Origin: Purshia tridentata
Taxonomy: Eukaryota > Streptophyta > Magnoliopsida > Rosales > Rosaceae
Assembly (NCBI GenBank): GCA_003254885.1
Contig: QANT01000918.1
Location: 1 to 34,011 of the forward strand
Reading direction: 5' to 3'
Length of the DNA: 34,011 nucleotides
The stretch's first letter is position 1, and every line of letters starts with the position of its first letter. The translations under genes and the position numbers were made by a program. The notes beneath the pieces are model-generated. The model was not told where the DNA came from. It made no database searches and saw only the letters and a list, made by a program, of their open reading frames with translations. Below are positions 20,501 to 31,485 of the stretch, one piece after another.

Positions 20501-21994
20501 GAGCATACTTACAGGGTCAAGGGACACACGATTCTGAGAAAACACAAGCCCAAGCTCTGAAAAAAAGAACCCAGACACTTTTACCTCTTTTCCTTCATCA
20601 TCCTTCCAAGTTCTTGTTGTGTTCACACTTACATCTTCTTCTCTTGCATTTCTCTGACTTTACCATCAGAGTACCTTCGGCTGATACCACACCGGTGCTC
20701 TTTTCTGATCACCTTGTAGGAAGAAACTCAAAGATAGCTAGTTGACGTGTTCGGATCATCCATTCAGCATACAAGTTTGTTCACATTAGCAAAAGTCCTC
20801 ATTTAAGTTGTTTATGAATGTCTGAGTAGATTTTTGCATCAACACTAAGGTGGTTCTCAGTGGTACACACTACACACTACACAGATCTCCTATAGTAAAA
20901 TTGAGCCCTTCTAAAACACTGGTGAGGAAGCCAGTATCAATCGAAGTTGCCTACTTCTCTTCTAAAGGGCCTAGTTCCATCTCTCCAGCCATCTTAAAAT
21001 ATTCTACAACATTAGTCTCGTTAAGTAATGACACTGGCATTCCAATTAAATCCAATTAATTTGGAGTCAACTGACTATGGCTTTGTGTTGACACAGTCAA
21101 ATATAGCCGCACCTGGTGTGAGCATATTAGGAGCCACTTCTCCTTTCGATCCCACTATGGATGGAGGATTCGCGTTGCAATCAACGTCAATGGAAACTCC
21201 CCATATTGCAGGCATTGTGGCACTTTTAAAAGCATTGCACCCAAATTGGTCCCCCGCTGCAATGAAATCAGCACTAGTAAAAACAGGTTGATCTATGACC
21301 ATTATAGTTAGTGTCCAAGTGATTAGCATGTGTTTGTAATGTACCAAAATTGGGCCGTGAACAATTGCAGCATTAGGTGCTGGCGGTGCTGCACATTAAC
21401 TATTACAAAACTTTTTTTGCAGCATGGAAGACCGATCCATTTGGAGAGCCTATCTTTTCTGAATGGTCACTGCAGAAGCTTGCGGATCCATTTGATTATG
21501 GAGGAGCACTGGTGAACCCAAATAAGGCATCGGAGCCTGGCCTCCTATATGACATGGGCACAGATGACTACATAAAGTACCTTTGTGCTGTTGGCTACAA
21601 CACCTCGGCTATCTCTTAGCTTGTTGGACAAGCCACAGCATGTCCCATTATTAAGCCTTCCATTCTGGATGTGAACCTACCTTCCATTACCATTCCAAAT
21701 TTAAGAAACTCAATAACACTCACTAGAAGTGTTACAAATGTTGGTCCGGTCAACTCAATATATAAAGCCCAAATAGACCCTCCACCAGGTTTTAATGTAG
21801 CTGTAAGACCAGGGACATTGGTTTTCAACTCCACAGTTAAGACAATCTCCTCCACAGTTGCAGTTTCCACCACCTACCAAGTGAACACAGTATACAATTT
21901 TGGAAGCCTGACTTGCACTGATGGGGTGCATATTGTGACAAGTCCCATATCTGTGAGAGCACAGGTCATACAGACTTACGCTGATGACAACTGA

Positions 21995-22635
21995 AAATGA
22001 GATCATTCATCCCTAAAAGATTATAATGCAGAATAGATGATTGAATCATAAGTTACATAATAATAAAAGGAACTTTTCCAAAAACTAGGTCTGCTTCCCT
22101 TCTTTTTTGTAAGCATTATTTGTTCATTATGGAATGCACAGTTGAAATATAAGGAACTATATGAATGCTTGATGAACAACAATAGACTCCATTGTCTTTC
22201 CACAGCTAAGCTTGAAAATCTTATGAAAGTGGGGACAAAGATGTCAATTGCAACCCCAACTTTCCCAAGTCATCCCACTCACCCTCTGTTGTCATCATCT
22301 CTCTCCTTGTTTCCTTTGACATTCATTATGGGGTTTCTACAGGAATACCTTTCGTTCCCAAACAATCCTGCTTTTCCTTGAAAAAGAATCGTCCCACTAA
22401 TGAAAGGCAAAAGCACCACTCATAAGTTGTGGGTTGGGAATCTCACGGCAGGGCCTTCGTAAAAGGCAGTCCAATAAAGGTGGTTCTAGGGGCCTACGTC
22501 AATACACAGTGCAACTCCACAATCATTCGTCCACACTCTACGGCATATAGGATAATGTGATTCTATACAAGCTTGAGAAAATAAGTGTGTATCATGTCAC
22601 ACTATCATTCCCGCAAAAAAAAAAAAAAAAANNNN

Positions 22636-22680
<45 letters not shown>

Positions 22681-23265
22681 ACTTGAGAAAAATCCTGAGT
22701 ATGTATAACTATATTATACATATACACATATAGATATTATACATACATAATACTTTATATCAGATCAACAACAGAATATTTTTGTATTTGGAGAAGAAAA
22801 AAAAACTCACACACATCATAGTTCGTGGTTTGATTTTTTTTTTTTTGAGTCTTTAATATGCTTGGCAGTAAAATTCATGGTTGACAGCACAAACGTTTGT
22901 GCCCTAGTGTTCAAGTTGACAAAATATTAAGCTCGGGAAGTAGATAAAGCAAATTATTCAAAGTTTAACCAAAACTTTCTACCCAAAATGATGTCCTCAC
23001 ATGGTCTGCGTGATTATCATATGTTAAGCTTTAAATTGGAAAGTCTTGCCCCTGCAGCCCAATTTCAAATACATTCTTATTTTTTCATCGGTTGAGCATT
23101 AAAGGGCTGGAGTACAAGAGAAAATGATTTTTCCCACTTTTCACATTTTCATTACATCATAATTTACAGATGTTACAGAGGCAGGGTTGCTGGCCTATTA
23201 AACTAGGCAGATTTACAATATAGTCAATACCTTTAGGAAACCTCAAGAGCTTTTGTGTCTTCCAA
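21995..23265. other. Spacer between SBT-3 pseudogene and SBT-4
   Basis: No gene is supportable. The segment 22381-22614 is less AT-rich than its surroundings and runs directly into a long A-tract, as a retroposed sequence would, but I recognise no SINE or LINE parts. Further right the DNA is AT-rich and should contain the SBT-4 promoter. Confidence 0.5.
22615..22679. repeat. Poly(A) tract with four undetermined bases (NNNN at 22632-22635)
   Basis: Apart from four Ns the 65 positions are all A. The Ns mark an unresolved homopolymer or a small assembly join, so the true length is unknown and sequence may be missing here. Confidence 0.9.
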
Positions 23266-26200
23266 ATGTTGATGGATTCAACCACAAGAAACTGGACATG
23301 TGCAAGATACAACTACTCTCTTGTGGTTCTTGCTCTCTGTTTACTTCAACACCATCTCCATAGCTCTATAATATTTGTTCAGGCCACAAGTAGAGTGAGT
23401 GTATATGCAAATTTCAAGTTTTAAGTCCATCTCATTTTTCTTTGTTCTTTCAGCACAGGTATTTGACATGGATTGTTTTCAGGTGCACATTGTATATTTG
23501 GGAGTTAACAAATATGATGATCCTGCATCTGCAAAAAAGTTTCATCACGAAATGCTAACCACCTTGCTAGGAAGGTATGGCTTTGGTCTACACTATTCAT
23601 TCTTTTAATTCTAATGTAAGTTTGATTTGCATTCCGAGATATGGAAAAAAAAGAAAATTAACTTCCTTTTATTCATTTTGAAGCAAAGAAGCTGCATATA
23701 AATCCATTCTCTACAGCTATAAGCATGGCTTTTCTGGATTTGCTGCAAGATTAACGGAATCTCAGGCAGAAGCAATTGCAGGTATGGTATTTAGCAAGAT
23801 ACTACATGATGAGCTAGTTAATTTAGAGCTACTCATGGCTATCACCATAAATTTCAGAGTTTCCTGGAGTTGTCCAAGTGATTCCAAATCGCATTCACAA
23901 GCTCCATACAACCAGAAGTTGGGATTTCATTGGGATCCATCAGCATTCATCTGAAAATCTTTTAACAAAGAGCATGGGCAAAGGAACTATTATTGGTGTA
24001 ATAGATTCAGGTAACATACTTCTTATATATATTAGTACACTTAAAACTGTTCTTGAACACAAATTTGAATATCTGCAGGTGTTTGGCCAGAGTCTGAAAG
24101 TTTTAGGGATGAAGGCATGGATCCTATCCCATCACATTGGAAAGGAATTTGCCAGCAGGGCGAGCACTTTAACTCCACAAATTGCAATAAGAAACTTATT
24201 GGCGCTCGCTGGTTTATAAAAGGAGTGATGGATCAATCCAAAAATCCAATTAAAAGGACTGACACCGTGGACTTTCTGTCACCGCGGGATGGAATTGGCC
24301 ACGGCACTCATACAGCTTCTACAGCAGCTGGTTATTTTGTCAGAAAAGCCAACGATAGAGGACTAGCTTCAGGATTAGCCAGAGGAGGAGCACCTCTTGC
24401 TCACTTAGCAATTTACAAGGCTTGCTGGGCCAATGAAGGATGCACTGATGCTGATCTTCTGAAAGCATTTGACAAAGCCATTCATGATGGAGTGGACATC
24501 CTATCTGTTTCTATAGGCAATGAGATTCCTTTGTTCTCCTACGTTGATCAACGCGATACAATTGCAATTGGTTCTTTCCATGCAACCATGAAGGGAATTA
24601 CAGTAGTTTGCTCAGGAGGAAATGATGGCCCTATCTCACAAACCATTGTAAACACTGCACCATGGCTCATCACTGTTGCAGCCACCACAATAGACAGGGC
24701 CTTCCCAACAGCCATTACACTTGGAAACAACCACACTTTTTGGGTAAACTAATTCATCCTTGGAATAAATCCTGGAAAATAAAGAAGTCACTTAAGGTTT
24801 CTTGCAATGGTTTTGTCTGTTGCAGGGCCAATCTCTTGATGTTGGAAAACATAATCATGGATTCGTTGCCCTCACATACTCTGAACGCATAGCTGTAGAC
24901 TCCACAGATGATTCAGCGTGAGACCTCTCTTCTTCCCATTTGATTAATATTTTATTTTTATCCTTGTGTACAGTGTTTGTCATAATATTCCATATTACTT
25001 CAAGCAAGGATTGTCAGCCTGGAACTCTCAATGCAACATTAGCCTCGGGGAAAATAGTACTCTGTTTCTCAAAATCAGATCAACAGGACATTGTTTCTGC
25101 ATCAACTACAGTGCAGGATGCTGGAGGGATTGGACTTATATTTGCACAGTTCCCCGATGATGGGCTCGCGTCATGCGATATTCCATGCATTAAAGTAGAT
25201 TATGAAGTGGGGACACAAATAATTTCCTACATCAGAAAAACAAGGTAAAGTAGATTGTGGAGAAAACATGAAAGTTACATGTTCACACAGATGATACCAA
25301 ACTAATTTGCCTGCTGTGCTATGAAGGTATCCAATTGCAAAGCTCAGTGATCCAAACACTGTTATTGGGAAATGGGTCTCTCCAAGAGTTGCGTCTTTCT
25401 CATCTAGAGGACCTAGTTCCATGACACCAGCAGTGCTAAAGGTAGAAGCTAATTCCTATTTTTCAAGCGTTAGTTACTTCCATGTAATCAGAAAAGTAAA
25501 TACCGTTTTTACCTTCTCTTCATATTTGCATTATGTCATTATGACTTCTTACTCCAATGCTCGATTAATGGACATAGCCTGACATAGCTGCACCGGGCGT
25601 GAACATCATAGCTGCATATCGACCAGTTGACAAAAGACAGAGCAGTGGTTATGCACTGCTATCAGGAACTTCAATGGCATGTCCTCATGTGGCGGGAATA
25701 GCAGCTCTCATCAAATCTGTACATCAGAATTGGTCTCCTTCAGCAATAAAATCAGCTCTAGTTACTACTGGCGAGTCAAAACCAAAATATCTATTTATAC
25801 AGTGAAAATTTAAGTCCATGCCCATCTGCAACTTACATTAACCATTCAACTTTCATGCAAATTGCAGCTTCCCAGACTGGAACAGATGGAACAAGTATTT
25901 CTGCAGAAGGTCCACCTCGCAAAGAAGCTGACCAATTTGACATAGGTGGTGGGCATGTTGATCCCAACAAAGCAATGGATCCAGGGCTCATTTTCAATAC
26001 TAGCACAGACGACTACGTTCAGTTCCTCTGCTCCCTGGGTTACAGCAGTGCGTCAATTAACAGATTAACCAAGACCACAATAAATTGCATAAGAAAAATT
26101 CATGGGATGAACCTTAACCTCCCTTCTATCACAATTCCAAACCTCAAAAGGACAGCAACAGTGACAAGAACAGTGACAAATGTTGGACACAGTAATTCAA

Positions 26201-26433
26201 AGTATAAGGCCATGGTGCAGGCTCCTCCTGGCATAAAAATGAAAGTTGAGCCTCAAACTCTAACTTTCAACAAAACCACCCAAATTGTTTCCTTCAAAGT
26301 TACTTTCATCTCAAGTCAAAAATTGCATGGAGATTACAAGTTTGGGAGCCTAACATGGACAGATGGTGAGCATCTTGTCAGGAGTCCTATAGCCATTCGT
26401 GTGATCGGATTTGAATCATATGCTGATGTATGA
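23266..26433 (+). CDS. SBT-4: subtilisin-like serine protease (S8A, plant SBT3-like), intact and most diverged copy
   Basis: Ten exons: 23266-23394, 23483-23574, 23684-23781, 23858-24010, 24079-24743, 24826-24917, 25005-25244, 25327-25441, 25578-25770 and 25868-26433. They total 2343 nt and 780 aa, all phases closing. It has a hydrophobic leader (about 17-36), an I9 propeptide from VHIVYLGV, and a mature start at TTRSWDF. Catalytic Asp156 is in IDSG (sisters have LDTG), with His232 (GHGTHTAST), Asn339 (GGNDGP) and Ser560 (GTSMACPH, Cys where SBT-2 has Ala). A PA insert and Fn3-like tail (TRTVTNVG) follow. It is probably a secreted, self-processed protease of unknown substrate. Intron 9 begins with GC instead of GT (25771-25772); the only nearby GT would break the frame. 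A second in-frame Met at 23272 could also be the start. Confidence 0.92.
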
Positions 26434-27104
26434 GATCTCTGGAAAACAAATAAGATTAAATAACTATTTGTAAGATACAAAATTGCTCCAATATGTTCCA
26501 GTTATGAAAACTATGCAATTTGAACTGTAGGGTGCGGGCCTGCATAGATCATATTCTAGCAGTAGATCATATATGAATGATTAACCAATCGGTTGAATTA
26601 ACATCAAGATGTTGGTGTAACATGTATATATATAATGTAGTGATTACAATACATGAAAAACAACAAACTATGCGTGTATTTAACAAAGCTTAAACAAAAT
26701 TCATGCAGCTGTTACTGCTAAAGTATTGGATGGATGGTTTCTTTTCCATCTAGTCTAATAGGTGCCTATGCAAAACATTAAACATCAGAATAAAGCTTTT
26801 TCTTGTCGTGCAAAGATGCTCATCAATGGTGTAGCATATGCCTCTCGATGAGATAAGAATAAACTCAATAAAGCATGCATACCTGTCTGTGGTAGGTGTC
26901 TAAAGAGAGGAAAAAGAAATCCCATATTGGGAAGTCTTTCTTAGACATTTCCTCGAACGCTGAGATGGCAATGTATAAGTTGATACTGTCGAAGAAAGTT
27001 GATTTATGCATAACATATGACAAGGCATATATGAAGAAGACTTTTTGGTAGGACTAACTAATGTGTGATACATAAAAAAAGGATAAGGATGTTAGGAATG
27101 GAGT

Positions 27105-27176
27105 ATGTGATATATACAAGGCTAATGTGTGATATATAGACAAGGCTAATATGTGATACACTGACAAGGCTATTGT
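27105..27176. repeat. Short tandem repeat, three units of about 24 bp
   Basis: Units of the form (A/T)TGTGATATATAGACAAGGCTA repeat about three times with small differences. A related partial unit lies at 27061. It is in intergenic DNA with no function visible. Confidence 0.65.
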
Positions 27177-28895
27177 GTTAGAAAAGGCTATAAGATTTTA
27201 TAATGCAATAAGTAGAATGTAAAGTCCTCTAATGGTCATTAATTATACATACTATCTCTCACAATTTATAAGAGTATAATGTACAGTCATATCAGGTGAT
27301 TACAAATTTAATCTAACGGTTATTATACACTCTTTCTCACAATAGCTCAAAATTTATCCCTCATAAGAACAACTTTGTTTCATTTGAATGTTATTATCAC
27401 TTATCAAACATTAACTCGATTCTTTACAGTTTCATTTTTTTAATTTTTTAGAATTTATTTTAATTTGTATAAGGTTTATTAAGAGTTATTGGAGTTTAGT
27501 AGGATTTAATAACTTATGGAGTTTAGAGTTTAGAATGTAATTACTTTACAGTGTAGAATTATTGTGCTCTAGTTTTGTTTAGGATTTAGATTCCAAGTTA
27601 GGGGTTTTGCCCAAAACCTTGAAAGTAAGCCTTAAACCACAATGGCATCTCTAGTGTGTGCGAACACGTTGGATACAATAGTCAACATATTTTGTTTTAT
27701 CAATTTCTTTATTTCCATTAACACTTTTTAATATTATTACGGCAATAATTAAAAAATATTTAAATACATACAATATATTCATTTCAATGATCTTATTGAC
27801 ATATTTACAATGATATAATGTTTATAAACATTGAAATTATAAATTTCAATTAATTGGGCACTTATTAAAAATAAATAGGTTGAAAATTGAGTACAAAAAT
27901 TTGACTTATTTTTTGTTTTCACTCATCCCAAATATGACTCAACCTGAGTCACACTATTAAGGCCAAAATCCATACCAAATATGAGAATTACTTATACATT
28001 TCACTCATTACCACTGGAAATGCCCTAAGTGATAACAAGATTCTAAAAATAAATAAAATGAAACCCTAAATGTATAACTATGTCACAATTTGCAGTTGTA
28101 ACTATGTAATTGTTATAATTAACTTGTAACTAATTGATCCACGTTAGAGGTCAGAAACTAAAGCCCAAAAGAAGCGTATATGGCAGAAAAAAAAAAAGAA
28201 AAAAAATTTGGATCATTTGCTAATCCTTTATGTGCTAATCTCATATTAATTAATTAAAATTTTATGATTTTATAATGTAACTCTATAATTAGAACCATTT
28301 ACTTTTTAGATCACTCTTTATATCTGATCTCTGCAATATAGTAACCAAATCATAAATTTTTTGATCATATAACTATTATAAAATAAAAATATAATTTTTT
28401 TAATTGTTAAACTCACTGTTTATTTGTCTAATAATTGTTATAAGACTAAACGATTTTTGATTTGATTAATTTTTTGCACAGATTATCTTTTAAAGAGTAA
28501 TTTTAAAACTGAACGGTTTATAATCATAAGTTTTCATCGTAAAACGACACAGTTTAATTGATTTATATAAGATTAGCACATTAGAGAATAGTAAAGGATC
28601 TCAATCCGAAAAGAAAAATTAAGGACAAAAAAACAACGAGAGGAAAAATAATGAAAAATATTGGAATAATCATATGGAGCTATGAATTAATGCTCCATTT
28701 AGATTCCATTAAACACTTTTTTTAAAGAAAATATTTTGAGCTATGGCCCAAAAAAAAAGAAAATATTTGGGCTAAAAGCCTAAAACCGCCTCAGCCGAAC
28801 ACCAAATTTGCAGAATCCAGGTTTCTGTTTTATTGTCTTGTTTCAGTCGTTGGATGACTTATAATCAACGGTTCACTGAACACAATATTTATTCA

Positions 28896-29440
<545 letters not shown>

Positions 29441-30056
29441 GCCCAGAAATGTAGAAATTAGAATCCATTCTTCTTTGGGACTCTGTAAAAGCTGTTATGA
29501 GCTCACATATTTCTGTAGTGGCATGGCTTTCGAACTTGTTTTGCTTCCATTTCTATCAATGAACACATACCAAAGAAGGGAATTGATATACAATTTTTGT
29601 TGTTTTGTGTTTCTTGTTCTTTTCCAGTTTATTAAATTGTCAAATTGATTCATTTCTGATTGAAGTCTATGTGTTTGTTTGTTGGGTATAGTGTATTTTG
29701 GTGGTTTAGAACACCAGGTGTTTGTATTACCTGGCTGCTGTTCTTGTAGCTGATTTTCATTGAGGTTTCTGTTCACTATTCAAATTTGGGTAATTATATA
29801 CAACTCTTAGGCTCAGAATCTATAACCTTACTTTCATTCAAGAAACAAGTAAATGAAGAAATAATTGTGAATTTCAGAGTTGAAAACTATATTGGCAGCT
29901 CAGTAAGTACCATACTGGACAAATACTCAAGTACAAAGCAACTAATTTTGGGGCAAATATATAAGGAAAATGAGTTTCAAACATTCTGAGGCCCCATTTA
30001 CAAAGGATTCATGCTAAGCATGTGTGATGCTTGTGGGCTAGATTTTATGGTCACTA
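29441..30056. other. Spacer between histone H4 and RING gene (converging 3' ends)
   Basis: Holds the H4 3' UTR and the 3' UTR of the minus-strand RING gene. The short frames here on both strands have no recognisable product. Confidence 0.6.
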
Positions 30057-30581
30057 CTAGATAAGGAATTCAAACCTCTCAAAGTAAGCATCTCCGCAGC
30101 TGGTCCTCTTGGCCATGGTTGAAAACAGCATAGCTCTGCACAAAGGGCAGGTCAGCTTGCCCTGATCAACCCATCTATCTAGGCACTCCCAGTGAAACAC
30201 ATGATCACAGTTGCACTGTTCCCTCACCTCATGGCTTCTGTCTATGCAGTCCAAGCAGATACTGCATTCTACTGTATCCTGATCTTCATGCTCTGTGTAT
30301 CTTTCATGAACTTGACCGAACTCCACTGCTGGAAGCCTCTTCTTGATATATGCAGTCATAACGTGGATAGGGACTGGTTTTATTGATGGGCACAGTCGAT
30401 CCAACACAAGAACATAATTGTTTCGATGTTGGTGTTGGTGTTCTTCCACGGAGTCAGTTGTCTGTTGTGATGGAGTTTTGAGCAGACCCAGATGGGTGAG
30501 TGCCACCATCAGCATGAGCTTGAGAGTGTCTAGCAGGTTTAGCAGCATCTTGATACTAATGCATTTACAGAGGAACCCCAT
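30057..30581 (-). CDS. RING-H2 zinc finger protein, probable E3 ubiquitin ligase (BRH1/RHA-like)
   Basis: A single-exon frame of 174 aa. It starts MGFLCKCIS, followed by a hydrophobic stretch (about 12-34) that may anchor it to a membrane. A Gln/His-rich linker follows. The RING-H2 domain has Cys106, Cys109, Cys125, His127, His130, Cys133, Cys145 and Cys148, the full C-x2-C / C-x-H-x2-H-x2-C / C-x2-C ligand set, with the E2-contacting Trp137 and Pro146. Short plant RING-H2 proteins with an MGF start and N-terminal hydrophobic region include BRH1 and RHA-type ligases; this is resemblance only. The predicted role is to recruit an E2 and ubiquitinate unknown targets. The gene is divergent from the L11 gene. 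A (GA)n tract touches the start codon. Confidence 0.88.
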   Translation of the reverse strand: MGFLCKCISIKMLLNLLDTLKLMLMVALTHLGLLKTPSQQTTDSVEEHQHQHRNNYVLVLDRLCPSIKPVPIHVMTAYIKKRLPAVEFGQVHERYTEHEDQDTVECSICLDCIDRSHEVREQCNCDHVFHWECLDRWVDQGKLTCPLCRAMLFSTMAKRTSCGDAYFERFEFLI

Positions 30582-30594
30582 GAGAGAGAGAGAG
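30582..30594. repeat. (GA)n tract in the 5' leader of the RING-H2 gene
   Basis: GA repeats directly adjacent to the ATG at 30581, so the mRNA leader ends in CT repeats. This could affect translation or initiation; no direct evidence. Confidence 0.7.
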
Positions 30595-31170
30595 GGTCCG
30601 AGGGATTGAATGTTTTGGAGAAAAGAATGTAGATGGATGGTTCAATACATTGCAGGGCATGTGGACAGCAAAAAAGAGTTGAACTTCTAGAACCTCATAT
30701 TATTGTATGAGTATAATACAAAATTTTCAAGATCCACGTTTTCCATACATTTTCAAAATTTTCAATATAAATACCTTTATTTTATTTTTTCATTTTAGAC
30801 TATATTACAAACTTACACCCAGGTTTAGGATATTTCACAACTTGCACACAATAGTTTCAATTTTTTTAATTTAAAAATGTTGGGTAAAATAATACATTTA
30901 TAAAGTTTTTTTTATTTAGCTAACCCATATCTAAATTGAAAGTAACGAAATAGATTGAAGTGATAAATTAGTAAAAATTCGTACACTATAAAATTTAAAA
31001 AATAAATTTGTAGACTAAAATAATATTTGGGATAAAGTTGGAGCTTCATTGTTGTGATTCGCTCCATTAAATAATAAAAGAAAAGAAAACTGCCCCCATT
31101 TCCTTGGTTAGTACATCTAGTCTAGGGGTAAAATTGAAAATGTCAGAATTATATTTTAGTATTTTAATGT

Positions 31171-31380
31171 GGGCTGCTCACTTTCCAAATGGTCCCTTTA
31201 CTCAATTGTTCATGGCTCATGGGTTAGCTGCACCAGCGCTTTGAATAGACTACAAGGCTTACAGCCCAGCCCAAGAATTTGGTGTGGGTCTTAGTTATGC
31301 ACAGAGAGGTCCAATCAAATTCGTGATAACTGTAAACTGCAAACCGTAAGACAGATTGCTATACTGTTGTACGACGTCGT
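31171..31380 (+). promoter_or_regulatory. Site II-like elements and a 10-bp ACGT-core palindrome upstream of plastid L11
   Basis: A TGGGCT lies near 31171, and its reverse complement AGCCCA occurs twice, overlapping, at 31263-31273. TGGGCY elements are common before plant ribosomal-protein and housekeeping genes. ACGACGTCGT at 31371-31380 is a perfect palindrome with an ACGT core (bZIP-type), about 105 nt before the ATG. Function is inferred from motif and position. Confidence 0.45.
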
Positions 31381-31485
31381 TTGGCGCCCACTATAGAGAT
31401 TGGGGTCGCAATGTGGAAGATAGTATACTGGGTTTTATCCAAAACTTTGCCTTGTGCTGAGACTCAGTGACTCAAGTTCTGTATC

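Larger units (their letters stand above)
19813..20844 (+). mobile_element. Solo LTR of an LTR retrotransposon, 1032 bp, in intron 7 of SBT-3
   Basis: The segment starts TGTTTGGGG and ends GCATCAACA (TGTT/AACA ends). It is flanked on both sides by the perfect 5-bp target duplication CTAAG (19808-19812 and 20845-20849). Its left half is clearly richer in G+C and CpG than the surroundings. It contains a TATA-like CTATAAATAA (20491-20500) placed as in an LTR promoter. No gag, pol, primer-binding site or second LTR is present, so this is a solo LTR left by LTR-LTR recombination. The superfamily is not determined; length and style would fit a Ty3-type element, but that is a guess. Confidence 0.88.
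19243..21994 (+). pseudogene. SBT-3: decayed subtilisin-like protease gene with a large internal deletion
   Basis: Exon 1 (from 19243, MGSLWVKNKSNN...) resembles SBT-2 but is frameshifted and stops near 19350. Exon 2 survives only as about 16 nt (CTTCACATAGTTTATA at 19470-19485). The rest of exon 2 through exon 6 is missing, so the propeptide and the catalytic Asp, His and Asn blocks are gone. Exon 7 (about 19564-19731) has an internal deletion and an in-frame TAG where SBT-2 has CAG. Exon 8 (20885-20999) lacks a normal GT donor. Exon 9 (21097-21286) has lost the Gly codon of GTSM but keeps the Ser. Exon 10 (21423-21994) has a TAG at 21617-21619 where SBT-2 has CAA. Intron 7 contains a 1032-bp solo LTR. 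No active protease can be made. Confidence 0.93.
30582..31485. other. Shared upstream region of the divergent RING-H2 and plastid L11 genes
   Basis: 0.9 kb between two divergent start codons, AT-rich in the middle (30700-31080). No gene is seen. The right third carries site II-like and palindromic elements listed separately. Confidence 0.6.

Noticed and set aside
27105..27176. Could the ~24-bp repeated units be a CRISPR array?
   Set aside because: Units follow each other without unique spacers, differ from one another, and lie in a plant nuclear context; this is a simple tandem repeat.
28061..28069. Telo-box-like AAACCCTAA as an H4 promoter element
   Set aside because: It is about 1 kb upstream of the H4 TATA box, beyond the usual position for this element, so it is more likely chance.
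29786..29989. 67-residue plus-strand frame between H4 and the RING gene
   Set aside because: It sits among UTR sequence, has no known domain and no visible promoter or splice context.
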